DNA of 64,000 nucleotides from JALZKA01 sp963734015 (GCA_963734015.1 CAVTFG010000013.1:1-64000); one strand, 5' to 3'. Counted from the first letter of the stretch, positions 25,729-34,722 are shown. Notes: generated by a model not told the origin, from the sequence alone. Numbers and translations: made by a program.

Positions 25729-26139
25729 GTGTTCGGGCTGATCGACCACATCGGCGTCGCGACGGACGACCTCGACGCTTCCCTGGCGCTGTACGAGGGC
25801 TCGTTCGAGATGCCGCTCGCGCATCGCGAGACGATCTCCGACCAGGGCGTCGAGGCGGTGCTCCTGGACGTCGGCGACTGCCACGTGGAGCTGCTGCGGC
25901 CGCTCGCTTCCGACACGCCGGTGGGCAAGTTCCTCGAGCGCAAGGGCCCCGGCCTGCACCACGTCGCCTACCGCGTCGAGGACATCGACGCGACGCTGGC
26001 GAGCCTGCGCGAGGCCGGGATCGAGCTGATCGACTCCGAGGCCCGCATCGGCATCCGCCGCAGCCGCGTCGCGTTCCTGCACCCGCGGTCGACCGGCGGC
26101 GTGCTCACCGAAATCGTTCAACCGGCAAACCAACACTGA
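25729..26139 (+). CDS. mce: methylmalonyl-CoA epimerase
   Basis: A 136-residue VOC-fold enzyme that interconverts (R)- and (S)-methylmalonyl-CoA in propionate metabolism. LIDHIGVATDDLDASLALYEG supplies the first metal histidine, HVELLRPL a glutamate, GLHHVAYRVEDID the second histidine and LTEIVQP the last glutamate. The length fits the family. Leaderless start (TAGACT, N7, GTG). The mutase genes are not in the window. Confidence 0.9.
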   Translation: MFGLIDHIGVATDDLDASLALYEGSFEMPLAHRETISDQGVEAVLLDVGDCHVELLRPLASDTPVGKFLERKGPGLHHVAYRVEDIDATLASLREAGIELIDSEARIGIRRSRVAFLHPRSTGGVLTEIVQPANQH

Positions 26140-26151
26140 GAGGTACCGCGA

Positions 26152-26373
26152 ATGGCTTCTGAACAGACCAAGGTCGAGATCGGATTCGGGCTCGGCCAGG
26201 TCCTCTCGGCGAAGCTCGCCGAAGATGAGCTGACGGACCTGCGCAAGGCGGTCGAATCGGGCAAGGGCTGGTACGACCTGAAGACGGACGAGGGATCGGT
26301 GGCGCTCAACCTCGCCACCGTGATGTTCATCCGCGTCAACGACGCGACGCACTCGATCGGCTTCAGCGGCTAG
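26152..26373 (+). CDS. small soluble protein, unknown function
   Basis: 73 residues: VEIGFGLGQVLSAKLAEDELTDLRKAV, then GWYDLKTDEGSVALNLATVMFIRVN, giving a strand-helix-strand-strand arrangement. I do not recognise the family; it loosely recalls the small DUF3107-type proteins of actinobacteria, but I would not assign it. A GAGAGG ribosome site precedes ATG 26152, 12 bases after mce. Its 3' end overlaps the BtrH-like gene by 11 bases, convergently. Confidence 0.65.
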   Translation: MASEQTKVEIGFGLGQVLSAKLAEDELTDLRKAVESGKGWYDLKTDEGSVALNLATVMFIRVNDATHSIGFSG

Positions 26374-27334
26374 CCGCGGCCAGCGACTCCCAGAGCCGCT
26401 CCTCGACCTCGAGGACGGCTCCCGCGCGGTTCGCGATCTCGGACCAGCGCCGCTCGTCGGCCTCGTCTTCCTCGCTGGCGGCCTCGAGCGCCGCGGCCAG
26501 CTCCGTCCATCCCTGGGCCGCTCCCGCCGCCTCGTCGCACTGCTCGTAGCCCGCCTCCTCGAGGAATCGCGAGTACATCAGCCGGAAGTTCCCGCCGCCG
26601 GTGCCGCGACGCTCGATCGTCTGGTACGCGAAGCGGGCGCACCACTGCCAGTCCTCGACGGTCCCCGGCCAATCGCCGACCTCGGCTGCGAAGCGGCGCA
26701 GCGCCGGAAGGCCTTCGAACTCGCCCAGGGGCGGATCGATCATCTGCTTCGCGTTCCGGGCGACGGCCGCCGGAACGGCGTCGCGCAGATCGCCGACCTC
26801 GGCGCTGCGGTCGAACGTGAACATGTTCCCCGCGAGCGCGAAGATCGGATGGTTCCCGTGGCGCGCCTCGCGCAGGCTCGCCAGGCTCGTGGTCTGCAGC
26901 TCCTCGAAGGCCGTGTCGGACAGGAACGCCGAATCGTCGTCGTAGCCGGCGAGGACGACGGCGTGGCCGGGGAAGTGAGCCGACTTGCCGTAGTGGTCGA
27001 GGTAGTACAGGTCGGTCAACAGGAGCGGCGGGCGGCCATCGTCGAGCGCCTCGCGGGCGCCCTCCCAGGACGCGCTGGCATCGGGGAAGGTCTCGAGGCG
27101 AAGTGGCGCCCCGGTGAGCTCGAGGAACTGCTCCTCCAGTCGCCCGACCCGACCGTTGATGAAGCGGGACGGCGATTGGCCATCGAGACCGACGTAGTAG
27201 AAACAGGCTCCCGCGCCGAGCCCGAACGCCATCTCCTCGCTGAGCTCGATCCCGTGATGGGCGAGGAGGTTCCGCAGCGCCGTCGAGCCGCAGTGGTTGC
27301 CCGGACGGTGCCGGAACGCCAACACCGCGCTCAT
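26363..27334 (-). CDS. BtrH-like (BtrH N-terminal / DUF4872) cysteine acyltransferase-peptidase fold protein
   Basis: 323 residues. The N-terminus RHRPGNHCGSTALRNLLAHHG has the cysteine and GNxCGSTAL pattern of the BtrH N-terminal domain (papain-like, C39-related). A histidine follows in HFPGHAVVLAGYDDD and an aspartate in FLSDTAFEEL, enough for a Cys-His-Asp site. BtrH itself moves an acyl group from a carrier protein to an aminoglycoside. Here the ATG overlaps the stop of an acyl-CoA ligase gene (ATGA), which fits an acyl-activation and transfer pair. The substrate is unknown. Confidence 0.7.
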   Translation of the reverse strand: MSAVLAFRHRPGNHCGSTALRNLLAHHGIELSEEMAFGLGAGACFYYVGLDGQSPSRFINGRVGRLEEQFLELTGAPLRLETFPDASASWEGAREALDDGRPPLLLTDLYYLDHYGKSAHFPGHAVVLAGYDDDSAFLSDTAFEELQTTSLASLREARHGNHPIFALAGNMFTFDRSAEVGDLRDAVPAAVARNAKQMIDPPLGEFEGLPALRRFAAEVGDWPGTVEDWQWCARFAYQTIERRGTGGGNFRLMYSRFLEEAGYEQCDEAAGAAQGWTELAAALEAASEEDEADERRWSEIANRAGAVLEVEERLWESLAAASR

Positions 27335-28921
27335 GCAGCCTCGCGGTCCCTCAGGACCCGGCGCAGAATCTTGCCGGAAGGCGACTTCGGGATCTCCTCG
27401 ACCTCCTCGACCAGGCGGACCTGTTTCTGCGGCGAGACCTGGCCGGCGACGAACTCCATCAGCGCGTCGCCGTCCACGCCGTCGCCCGCCGCGACCACGA
27501 ACGCCTTGGGCACCTCGCCGCACTCGTCGTCCGGGACGCCGATCACGGCCACGTCGGCGACGTCGGGGTGCGTGATCAGGAGGGCCTCGAGCTCCGCCGG
27601 CGGGACCTGGAAGCCCTTGTACTTGATCAGCTCCTTCAGCCGGTCGACGATCGAGTAGAAGCCGTCGGCGTCGCGAACGGCGACGTCGCCGGTGTGGAGC
27701 CAGCCGTCGGAGTCGATCGTGGCGGCGGTGGCCCGAGGGTTGTTGAGATAGCCGGCCATCACCTGCGGGCCCCGGATCCAGAGCTCGCCACGTTCGCCCT
27801 CGGTCACATCCTCGCCGGTTTCCGGATCGACCAGGCGGCATTCGGTCCCGGCGAGGGCGGGGCCGATCGAGCCGGGACGGTTCTCGCCGTGCGGGCGGAT
27901 CACGTGCGTCACGGGGCTCGTCTCGGTCAGGCCGTAGCCCTGGATGACCTTGCAGTCGATCCGCTCGGCCACCTGCCCGACGAGCTCGGCGCCGAGCGGC
28001 GCGGCGCCGGACATGACCACGTCGACCGAGCTGAGATCCCGCTGGTCGACCGCCGGATGCTTGGCGAGCGCCAGGGCGATCGGCGGCACCACGTACGCCC
28101 GAGAGACGCCGTGCTCCGCAATCAGGTCGAGGTACTGCTCGAGGTCGAAACGCGGCATCGTGACGATCGTCGCTCCCTGCCAGAGGCCCTGGTTCATGAT
28201 CACCGTCTGCCCGTAGATGTGGAAGAAGGGCAGGCACCCGATCAGGACGTCGTCCTCCGAGATCGGGAAGGCATCCTGGATCTGCACCAGGTTCGCGACC
28301 AGGTTCGAGTGGGTCAGCATCACCCCCTTGGGCAGGCCGGTCGTCCCGCTGGAGTACGGCAGCACCGCGAGGTCCGCGCTCGCGTCGATCACCACGTCCG
28401 GAGCCTCCGCCGGATCGCCCAGCAGGTCGGAAAATTACCGGCTCAACGACGCCGGGGCTCGGCTTCATCCCTTCGGGATTCCGCCTCACTGCCGCCCCCT
28501 CGGCCTCGCCCACGACGAACACGTCCTCGATGCCGGCCGCCGCGGCCGCCTCGCGCGCGACGTCCAGGAACGGTGGCACCGTCAACAGGATCTTCGCCTC
28601 GGAATCGCGCAGCTGATGCTCGAGCTCGCGTGCCGTGTAGAGCGGGTTCACGGTCGTCGCCCGCCCGCCCGCTCGCGCCACTCCGTGGAATGCGACCGCG
28701 TACTCCGGGAGGTTGGGCATGTAGATGGCGAGCGCTTCCCCGGGGCCGAAGCCTCGCGCCGCGAGGCCGGCGGCCAGCGCGCGCGTCGCCCCGTCGAGCT
28801 CGGCGAAGGTGATCTTCCGCCCCGTCGGCCCATCGATCAGCGCCGGCTTGTCGCCCAGCTCGCCCGCGCGCTCGAGCACGAACGAGGTCACGTCGGAGTC
28901 GGGGAACTGCAGCTCCTCCAT
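27331..28921 (-). pseudogene. acyl-CoA ligase (4-coumarate-CoA ligase-like) interrupted by element A
   Basis: An AMP-forming ligase in two frames. The N-terminal frame from ATG 28921 has FAELDGATRALAAGL and YMPNLPEYAVAFHG. Then a 61-base insert containing element A shifts the frame. The rest has the P-loop SSGTTGLPKGVML, GYGLTETSP, WLHTGDVA and PKSPSGKILRR. Without the insert the reading would be EGAADLLGDPAEAP, continuous with the family. Either the gene is inactive, or two pieces are made (GTG 28395 could start the second). The downstream BtrH-like gene remains coupled to its stop. Confidence 0.85.
28431..28489 (-). repeat. element A copy inserted within the acyl-CoA ligase gene
   Basis: Starts GTGAGGCGGA, hairpin 1 ATCCC GAA GGGAT inside GGC/GCC, hairpin 2 CCGGC GTCGTTGA GCCGG, ends TAATTTT. 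It is in the sense orientation and breaks a conserved protein, so it is an insertion and not ancestral spacer. Confidence 0.88.
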
Positions 28922-28928
28922 CGGCCGA

Positions 28929-28934
28929 AGCCTA
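28929..28934 (-). promoter_or_regulatory. -10 box of the acyl-CoA ligase gene
   Basis: TAGGCT on the minus strand, seven bases before the ATG at 28921. Confidence 0.45.
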
Positions 28935-29014
28935 AGCGCTGGAGGGCCGCTGAGCGATTAGGCGAGGCGATCGTGGGTACCCCGCCGGGACCTCGAATTG
29001 GAAGGGAATCCTGA

Positions 29015-29257
29015 ATGACCATCGCGATCATCATCGGCGTCTGCATCATTCTGGCGATCCTCGCGTTCCTGCTCCCGCGACTCTCCCGCCATCCGCAGCG
29101 CGGCGTGGACAGCACGCTGGGCGCCGGCGAGAGCGCCGCCGGCACCGCCCCTGGCAAGCTGGGCGAGTGGCTGAAGAAGCCCTTCCAGCAGTCCCGCAAG
29201 GCCACGAACAAGAGCGCCCAGAAGGGGCGCGAGGGACGCTCGAAAACACCCTTGTGA
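29015..29257 (+). CDS. small single-helix membrane protein
   Basis: 80 residues: one N-terminal membrane helix (about 3-22, IAIIIGVCIILAILAFLLP) and a basic, glycine- and serine-rich cytoplasmic tail with LGEWLKKPFQQSRKATNKSAQKG. Family unknown. AAGGGA precedes ATG 29015. Its TGA is part of the first bases of an element A copy and overlaps the GTG of the diacylglycerol kinase gene (GTGA). Confidence 0.65.
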   Translation: MTIAIIIGVCIILAILAFLLPRLSRHPQRGVDSTLGAGESAAGTAPGKLGEWLKKPFQQSRKATNKSAQKGREGRSKTPL

Positions 29258-29312
29258 GGCGGAATCCCAAAGGGATGGAGCCGAGCCCCGGCGTTGTTGA
29301 GCCGGCTGACTT
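29254..29312 (+). repeat. element A copy that carries the start of the diacylglycerol kinase gene
   Basis: GTGAGGCGGA, hairpin 1 ATCCC AAA GGGAT, hairpin 2 CCGGC GTTGTTGA GCCGG. Read in frame with the kinase as MRRNPKGMEPSPGVVEPAD. Confidence 0.88.
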
Positions 29313-30146
29313 GATCGCGCTGCTGGCAAACCCCGACTCGGGACAGGGCGAAGCGGACGACGTGGCGGAGGCATTGCGCGCGTTGGGCGCCGAGGTGGAG
29401 ACATTCGGCCTCGGCGAGATCGACGCTGCCATCGCTGCCCAGCCGGCTCGCGTGGTCGTGGCCGGGGGCGACGGGTCGCTCGGCGGCGTCGCGTCGCCAG
29501 CGGCCCGCGCCGGCCTGCCGTTGGCCGTCGTGCCAACCGGCACCGCGAACGACTTCGCACGCGCGCTCGAGATCCCACTCGACCTGGACGACGCGGTGCG
29601 CCTCGCCGTAGAGGGCGAGGAGACGCGCGAGCTCGACATCGCCCGCATGGACGACCGGCCGTTCCTGAACGTGGCGAGCCTCGGTCTGTCTCCTGCTGCG
29701 GCGGAGAGACGCCGCCGGCCTCAAGGACACCCTCGGTGCGCTCGCGTATACGGCCGGCGCTCTTCGGGCGGGCTTCGAGGCGGACCCGGTGCATTGCACG
29801 GTGACGTGCGACGGACAGGACGCTCATCGACGGAGATGTCTGGCAGGTGACGGTCGCGTGCACCGGCGCGTTCGGCGGCGGCTCGTCGGTTGACGCGGAC
29901 CCCGCCGACGGCCGCCTGGACGTGGTGGCGATCGAGGCCGAATCCCGCGCTCGCCTGGTGCGGCACGCGTACGGCCTGCGGGCCGGCGACATCGAGGGCC
30001 AGCCCGGCGTCCACAGCCGGCGCTGTCCCTCGGTCGAGATCGCCCTCGATGAGCCGCAGGCGTTCAACGTCGACGGCGAGCTGGTCGAATCCGGGACCTG
30101 CCGCTTCGAGGTCGAGCCGGGCGCGATCTCGGTCGTGGTCGGATGA
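29254..30146 (+). pseudogene. diacylglycerol / lipid kinase (YegS-DgkB type), two +1 frameshifts
   Basis: The first frame gives LIALLANPDSGQGEA, VVAGGDGSLGGV (GGDG motif) and VPTGTANDFARAL, then NVASLGLSP. The frame moves by +1 near 29710 (an extra C before GCCGCCGG) into AGLKDTLGALAYTAGALRAGF, and again near 29818 (an extra G in CAGGACG) into LIDGDVWQVTVACTGAFGGG and the C-terminal strand domain. Read through, it is a full kinase of about 297 residues. Element A supplies about 19 N-terminal residues, including GTG 29254; an internal ATG at 29275 is also possible. It starts a lipid operon with the next two genes. Confidence 0.82.
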
Positions 30147-31426
30147 GGCGGGCGCCGAACTGGGTCTGGCCCGCGGGAGTCGGGGCGGCGGTCGCGGGCT
30201 GGTACGTCTCCGACAGCCTCCGCCACCGTCGCGAGGGGGCGTTCGGCTATGACCTCGGATCGGACATCGAGGTCGGCTCGCCCGACTTCATGCGGACCGC
30301 CGAGGCGTTGACCGGAGCCCCCATCTCCGCCGGCAGCGAGGTGGACCTGCTCGTCAACGGCGACGCGATCTTTCCGGCGATCCTCGAGACCATCGAGGGT
30401 GCGGAGCGGACCCTCAACCTCGAGACATACGTCTACTGGAGGGGGGACATCACCGACGAGCTTGCCGGCGCGGTGTGCGAACGGGCGCGGGCAGGGGTCC
30501 GATGCAAGGTCCTGCTCGACGCGCTCGGCTCGGCGATCATGGACACCGACCAGGTCGACCAGATGGAGGACGCCGGCGTCGAGGTCCGGCGCTTTCGCCC
30601 GATCCGCCCGTACACCGTGCGGCGCCTCGCCAACCGCTCGCATCGTCGTGCGCTGATCGCCGACGGCCTCGTGGGCATGACGGGCGGCGTCGGCATCGCC
30701 GAGGAGTGGACCGGCGACGCGCAGGATCCTGACCACTGGCGGGACACGCACGTGCGGATCAGGGGTCCGATCGTCCGCGGGCTCCAAGGCGCCTTCGCCG
30801 AGCACTGGCTCGAGGCGACGGGTGAGGTGCTGAGCGGTGAGGACTACCTGCCGAACCTCGACGAGCGCGGCGACGGCGCCCGGATGCAGCTGGTCCGCTC
30901 GCACTCGGGCGTCGGCGACACGAATATCGAGTCGCTCTACTACCTGGCGATCGCCTCGGCCCGGGAGTCGCTCGACATCACCGCGGCCTACTTCGCGCCG
31001 CGCCCGGCCTTCACCGAGGCGCTGGCGGACGCCGCAGAGCGCGGTGTCAGGCTCCGGATCCTGGTCCCGGGGCCCCACATCGACAAGGAGTTCGTTCGCA
31101 TCGCGGGCAGGGACGCCTACGCCCAGCTGCTCGAGGCGGGAGCGCGCATCTTCGAATACCAGCCGACGATGCTCCACGCCAAGACGATGGTCGTGGACGG
31201 CGCGTGGTCGTCGGTCGGGACGGTGAACTTCGACAACCGCTCGTTCCAGCTCCACGACGAGGTGACGCTCTGCGTGTGGGACGACCGGTTCGCCGGCCTC
31301 TTGACCGAGCAGTACGAGCGCGACCTCGAGCGCTCCGACGAGATCGAGCCGGAACGCTGGGACGGCCGCGGGCCGCGCGCGCGGGCCGCGGAGGCCGCGA
31401 TGCGGGTGTTCCGCCGCGAGCTCTGA
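30143..31426 (+). CDS. cardiolipin synthase-like phospholipase D protein
   Basis: 427 residues with an N-terminal hydrophobic stretch (about 8-22) and two phospholipase D halves. The second HKD motif is canonical (LHAKTMVVDG, then SVGTVNFDNRS). The first reads SHRRALIADG, so the usual lysine of HxKxxxxD is arginine. NLETYVYWRGD and YFAPRPAFTEAL are typical for Cls. Members join two phosphatidylglycerols into cardiolipin at the membrane; the Lys to Arg change leaves activity open. ATG 30143 overlaps the kinase stop (ATGA). Confidence 0.85.
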   Translation: MRRAPNWVWPAGVGAAVAGWYVSDSLRHRREGAFGYDLGSDIEVGSPDFMRTAEALTGAPISAGSEVDLLVNGDAIFPAILETIEGAERTLNLETYVYWRGDITDELAGAVCERARAGVRCKVLLDALGSAIMDTDQVDQMEDAGVEVRRFRPIRPYTVRRLANRSHRRALIADGLVGMTGGVGIAEEWTGDAQDPDHWRDTHVRIRGPIVRGLQGAFAEHWLEATGEVLSGEDYLPNLDERGDGARMQLVRSHSGVGDTNIESLYYLAIASARESLDITAAYFAPRPAFTEALADAAERGVRLRILVPGPHIDKEFVRIAGRDAYAQLLEAGARIFEYQPTMLHAKTMVVDGAWSSVGTVNFDNRSFQLHDEVTLCVWDDRFAGLLTEQYERDLERSDEIEPERWDGRGPRARAAEAAMRVFRREL

Positions 31427-31453
31427 GCTCCCGGGCGCGCCCAGGCCCTTCCG

Positions 31454-31459
31454 TATCCT
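31454..31459 (+). promoter_or_regulatory. -10 box of the PAP2 gene
   Basis: TATCCT, six bases before the GTG at 31466. Confidence 0.5.
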
Positions 31460-31465
31460 CGCCGC

Positions 31466-32149
31466 GTGCCTTCCCCGCTTCGGCCCACCCAGCGCAAGCG
31501 CAGCCTGCTTCCCGCTCGGCTGCGCACCAGGCGCGCGCCCGCGCGGCGCCCGGGCCTGCTCGGCGCTCTCGGTGCGGCCGACCAGGCGGTGCTCCGCTTC
31601 CTGCGCACGAAGGCTCCGCATGACCCAACCACCGAGACCGTGTTCAAGACTCTCGGCCTGGTGGGCGAGTACGCGGCAGTCTGGGTGGCCGTGGGCCTCG
31701 CCGGGGCCGCATCCGATGCCGCTCGGCGTCGCCGCTGGCTGCTCGGTGCCGCCACCGGCCCGGGCGCGGTCGTCGTCAACTACGCGATCAAGGTCGTGAT
31801 CGGCCGCGAGCGCCCGCTGATCGAGGACCACCCTCCGCTCGCCCGCGCGCCCTCGAAGCTCTCGTTCCCATCTGCCCATTCCACCTCCTCGTTCGCGGCG
31901 GCCGCGGCGCTCGGGCGCGTCGAACCGCGGACGAGGGTCCCGCTCTACGCGCTCGCCGCCGCCATCTGCGTCTCGCGCCCCTACCTCGGCATGCACTACC
32001 CGTCCGATGTCCTCGCCGGCGTGGCGCTCGGCACCCTCGTCGGCGGCCTGGTTCCCGGCGTCGGCGAGCGCCCGCTGGAGGAGCGTATGGCCGACCTCGT
32101 GCACGAGCGTGCGGCGGAGCCCGCGCCGCCGTCCGAGGCCGCGGGGTGA
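31466..32149 (+). CDS. PAP2-family phosphatase
   Basis: A 227-residue membrane phosphatase. The tripartite acid-phosphatase motif is complete: KVVIGRERP, PSAHSTSSF and SRPYLGMHYPSD. A basic arginine-rich N-terminus of about 35 residues precedes the helices. It follows lipid kinase and cardiolipin synthase-like genes, so dephosphorylation of phosphatidate, PGP or undecaprenyl diphosphate is likely. Its stop overlaps the ychF start by four bases. Confidence 0.88.
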   Translation: MPSPLRPTQRKRSLLPARLRTRRAPARRPGLLGALGAADQAVLRFLRTKAPHDPTTETVFKTLGLVGEYAAVWVAVGLAGAASDAARRRRWLLGAATGPGAVVVNYAIKVVIGRERPLIEDHPPLARAPSKLSFPSAHSTSSFAAAAALGRVEPRTRVPLYALAAAICVSRPYLGMHYPSDVLAGVALGTLVGGLVPGVGERPLEERMADLVHERAAEPAPPSEAAG

Positions 32150-33222
32150 AGGTCGGCATCGTCGGGCTCCCCAACGCGGGGAAGTCCACCCTGTTCAACG
32201 CGCTCACCCGCGGAGGGGCCGAGACGGGCGACTACCCCTTCACCACGATCGACCCCAACGTCGCCGTCGTCCCGGTTCCGGACGAGCGGCTGGAGCGGGT
32301 CGCCGAGACGGTCGGGTCGTCGGAGGTCGTACTCGAGACGATCGAGTTCCACGACATCGCCGGCCTCGTCCGCGGCGCGTCCGAGGGCGAGGGCCTCGGC
32401 AACCGGTTCCTCGCCGCGATCCGGGAGACGGACGCGATCTGCCACGTCGTGCGCGCCCATTCGACCGGCGGCGTCCCCCACCCGGAGGGGCGCATCGACC
32501 CGGGCGACGACATCGAGCTGATCGAGCTCGAGCTGCTGGCGGCGGACCTCGAGCAGGCCCGGCGCCGCCTGGAACGGGTGACCAAGCAGGCGCGGTCGCT
32601 CGACAAGGCGGTGGTCGCTGAGCGCGACTGGCTCGAGGCGGTGGTCGCCGCTCTCGAGGACGGTCGCCCGGCGCGCGAGGTGCCGGCCCCCGCGGAGGCA
32701 GGGGACGCCCGGCGGCTGCTGCACGCGCTCACGTCGAAGCCGATCCTCTACGTGGCCAACGTGGACGAGGGATCGGACGAGGTCCCGGACGCGGTGGCGT
32801 CACACGCGCAGGGCGCGGGCGCCACCGCGGTTTCCGTAAGCGCGCGAATCGAATCCGAGCTCGCCGAGATCGGCGACCCGAGCGAGGCCGGCGAGCTGCG
32901 CGCCGAGCTCGGGATCTCGGAGTCGGGCCTCGACCGCGTGATTCATGCCGCGTTCTCGCTCCTCCACCTGATCACGTTCTTCACGGCCGACGAGGGCAAG
33001 GAGGCGATGGCGCGCAACGTCCGCCGCGGCTCGACCGCGTGGGAGGCCGCGGGCAAGATCCACGGCGACATCCAGGCCGGCTTCATTCGCGCCGAGGTCG
33101 TCGCCTGGAGCGACCTGGTCGACGCCGGCGGCTACGCCGGCGCGCGCGAGCGCGGGAGGCTCCGCCTCGAGGGCCGCGACTACGTGATGGCCGACGGCGA
33201 CGTGATGACGGTGAAGGTCTAG
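32146..33222 (+). CDS. ychF: redox-regulated ATPase YchF / OLA1
   Basis: A 358-residue Obg-family P-loop protein that prefers ATP over GTP. G1 GLPNAGKST, G2 region YPFTTIDPN, G3 DIAGLVRGASEGEGLG, the altered G4 VANVDEG and the C-terminal TGS-like domain ending RDYVMADGDVMTVKV are all present. It binds ribosomes and is linked to stress responses. GTG 32146 overlaps the PAP2 stop. The final codons overlap the lytic transglycosylase gene, convergently. Confidence 0.95.
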   Translation: MKVGIVGLPNAGKSTLFNALTRGGAETGDYPFTTIDPNVAVVPVPDERLERVAETVGSSEVVLETIEFHDIAGLVRGASEGEGLGNRFLAAIRETDAICHVVRAHSTGGVPHPEGRIDPGDDIELIELELLAADLEQARRRLERVTKQARSLDKAVVAERDWLEAVVAALEDGRPAREVPAPAEAGDARRLLHALTSKPILYVANVDEGSDEVPDAVASHAQGAGATAVSVSARIESELAEIGDPSEAGELRAELGISESGLDRVIHAAFSLLHLITFFTADEGKEAMARNVRRGSTAWEAAGKIHGDIQAGFIRAEVVAWSDLVDAGGYAGARERGRLRLEGRDYVMADGDVMTVKV

Positions 33223-34715
33223 TCCACGAGCACGCGCGCGGACTCGCTCACGGTCACGTGGATCGCGGCCGGCTCGTAGGCGTAGTCGAGGATCGCGTGG
33301 GCTCGGAGGCGGTCGAGCGCGAACTGGAAGGCCGCGGCCTGCGCGTCGGAGGCGTAGTCACGACGGATGTCGAATGACCACCCCGTCGTGTGGAGCGAGT
33401 ACTCCTGCGTCGCCTCCGGGTTCACCCCCACGAGCAGGTCCTGGTACTCCTGGTCGCGGGTGGCGCTCGTGACCTTCAGGGGCTCGCGCTCGCCGGAGAT
33501 CGCCTTGACCTTCGCCGACAGGTAGACCAGGGCCGCCAGCGCCTCGGGCCGCAGCGCCCGGTAGAGCTCGGGGTCGGAGCCCAGCTCGTTCGCCATCTCG
33601 CCCGCCTGTTCCGTGACCCGGAATCCCAGCGAGGGATCGGCCGGGAGCGCCACGAGGTTGCCGTCCGACCGTGCGTCGAGGACGTCGTCGGCTGTCTCGA
33701 AGGAGTCGGTGTCCTCCTCGGGGTGGTAGAGCTCCTCGAGGGTCGCCTTCTCCGTGATCAGGTCGCCGCGCGCGTCCAGGGCGTCCGGATCGTCGCGCCA
33801 GCGCTTCATCACCTCCTGCGAGGCTCGCACCCGCCAGTAGTAGAGGGAGGAGTCGTCGCCGAACCCGGCGAGCAGGTCCCAGGCTTCGGCGTGGCCCTCG
33901 GGCGACGAGTCGAAGAAGAGCCGCGGGTAATCGAGCCCCTGGTCGTCCACGAGCGCGGCCGCGCCCCCCTCCGGGACCTCCTCGCCGCTGTAGGCCGCGA
34001 TCACGTTCTCCAGGTTGCCGATGCCCATGTGGTACGAGACCACCGCGAGCTGCTCGGATCCGAACCGCTCTTCGGCGATCTGCAGATATCGAGCAGCGCC
34101 CGCCAGGGCGGCTTCCGGGTCAAAGCGCTGGTCGACCTCGGCCCGTTCGCGGCTGAGCTCCTGGGCGAGCTCGGGCTTCCCCCGGTTGGCGGCCTTGGCG
34201 ATCTGCCGCGTCAGCGCCAGGCTGCGCGCGAGGTCGACCTGCATCCCGAGCAGGTCGGTCGCTGTCGACGGGATGATCTGCGCCAGGCCGGTGGCCGAGC
34301 GGGGGGTGCCGTCGGCCATCACGGTCGGGCGGCCCGCGCTCTCGAGGAAGACCATCGCCTCGAGCACGTCCGGGTCGACGCCGTGCTCGTCGGCCGCCGT
34401 TTCGATCTCGTCGCGCCAGTCGGCGGTGCGCTCGGCGGCGAGGACGACGCCGCCCGGGCTCTTGGCGTAGATCACGTGCGAGGTGCCGAGCGTCGCCCGC
34501 TCAGCAAGGTCCTCCCCCTTCGAGGCCGACCAGGCCAACGGATCGCCGGACCCCGCGCCGCCGCCGGACCGGGCGGCGTCCACGATCTGCTCGACCTCGA
34601 CTTCGGGCGGGTCCGAATCACCCAGCCCGAGCGCCAGCACCAGGGCGGCAAGCGCGCCGGCGGCCGCGACCATGGCCAGGGTGATCAGGGCCGCCGCAAC
34701 TGGCTGGCGACTCAC
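33219..34715 (-). CDS. lytic transglycosylase fused to an M15-like C-terminal domain
   Basis: 498 residues. Residues 7-32 are a membrane or signal helix. A soluble lytic transglycosylase-like domain (about 95-260) carries the catalytic glutamate in VFLESAGRP, SATGLAQIIPSTA and VSYHMGIGN. The C-terminal 130 residues have TSATRDQEYQDLL and YSLHTTGWSFDI, resembling the SxHxxGxAxD zinc site of M15 D,D-peptidases with changes. This would join glycan and peptide cleavage in one exported protein; the second activity is inferred. GTG start with TAGCCT seven bases upstream. Confidence 0.78.
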   Translation of the reverse strand: MSRQPVAAALITLAMVAAAGALAALVLALGLGDSDPPEVEVEQIVDAARSGGGAGSGDPLAWSASKGEDLAERATLGTSHVIYAKSPGGVVLAAERTADWRDEIETAADEHGVDPDVLEAMVFLESAGRPTVMADGTPRSATGLAQIIPSTATDLLGMQVDLARSLALTRQIAKAANRGKPELAQELSRERAEVDQRFDPEAALAGAARYLQIAEERFGSEQLAVVSYHMGIGNLENVIAAYSGEEVPEGGAAALVDDQGLDYPRLFFDSSPEGHAEAWDLLAGFGDDSSLYYWRVRASQEVMKRWRDDPDALDARGDLITEKATLEELYHPEEDTDSFETADDVLDARSDGNLVALPADPSLGFRVTEQAGEMANELGSDPELYRALRPEALAALVYLSAKVKAISGEREPLKVTSATRDQEYQDLLVGVNPEATQEYSLHTTGWSFDIRRDYASDAQAAAFQFALDRLRAHAILDYAYEPAAIHVTVSESARVLVD

Positions 34716-34722
34716 GTCTCCC

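Noticed and set aside
26363..28921. One 852-residue fusion of acyl-CoA ligase and BtrH-like protein
   Set aside because: The joined frame reads nonsense between the element A insertion and 27334. The ligase continues in another frame and ends at 27331, where the BtrH-like gene has its own ATG.
28958..32104. A 1048-codon open frame on the minus strand, and similar very long antisense frames (for example 2968-5850, 4334-6256, 18339-20294)
   Set aside because: They are arginine/aspartate-rich shadows of well-supported genes on the other strand, caused by high GC.
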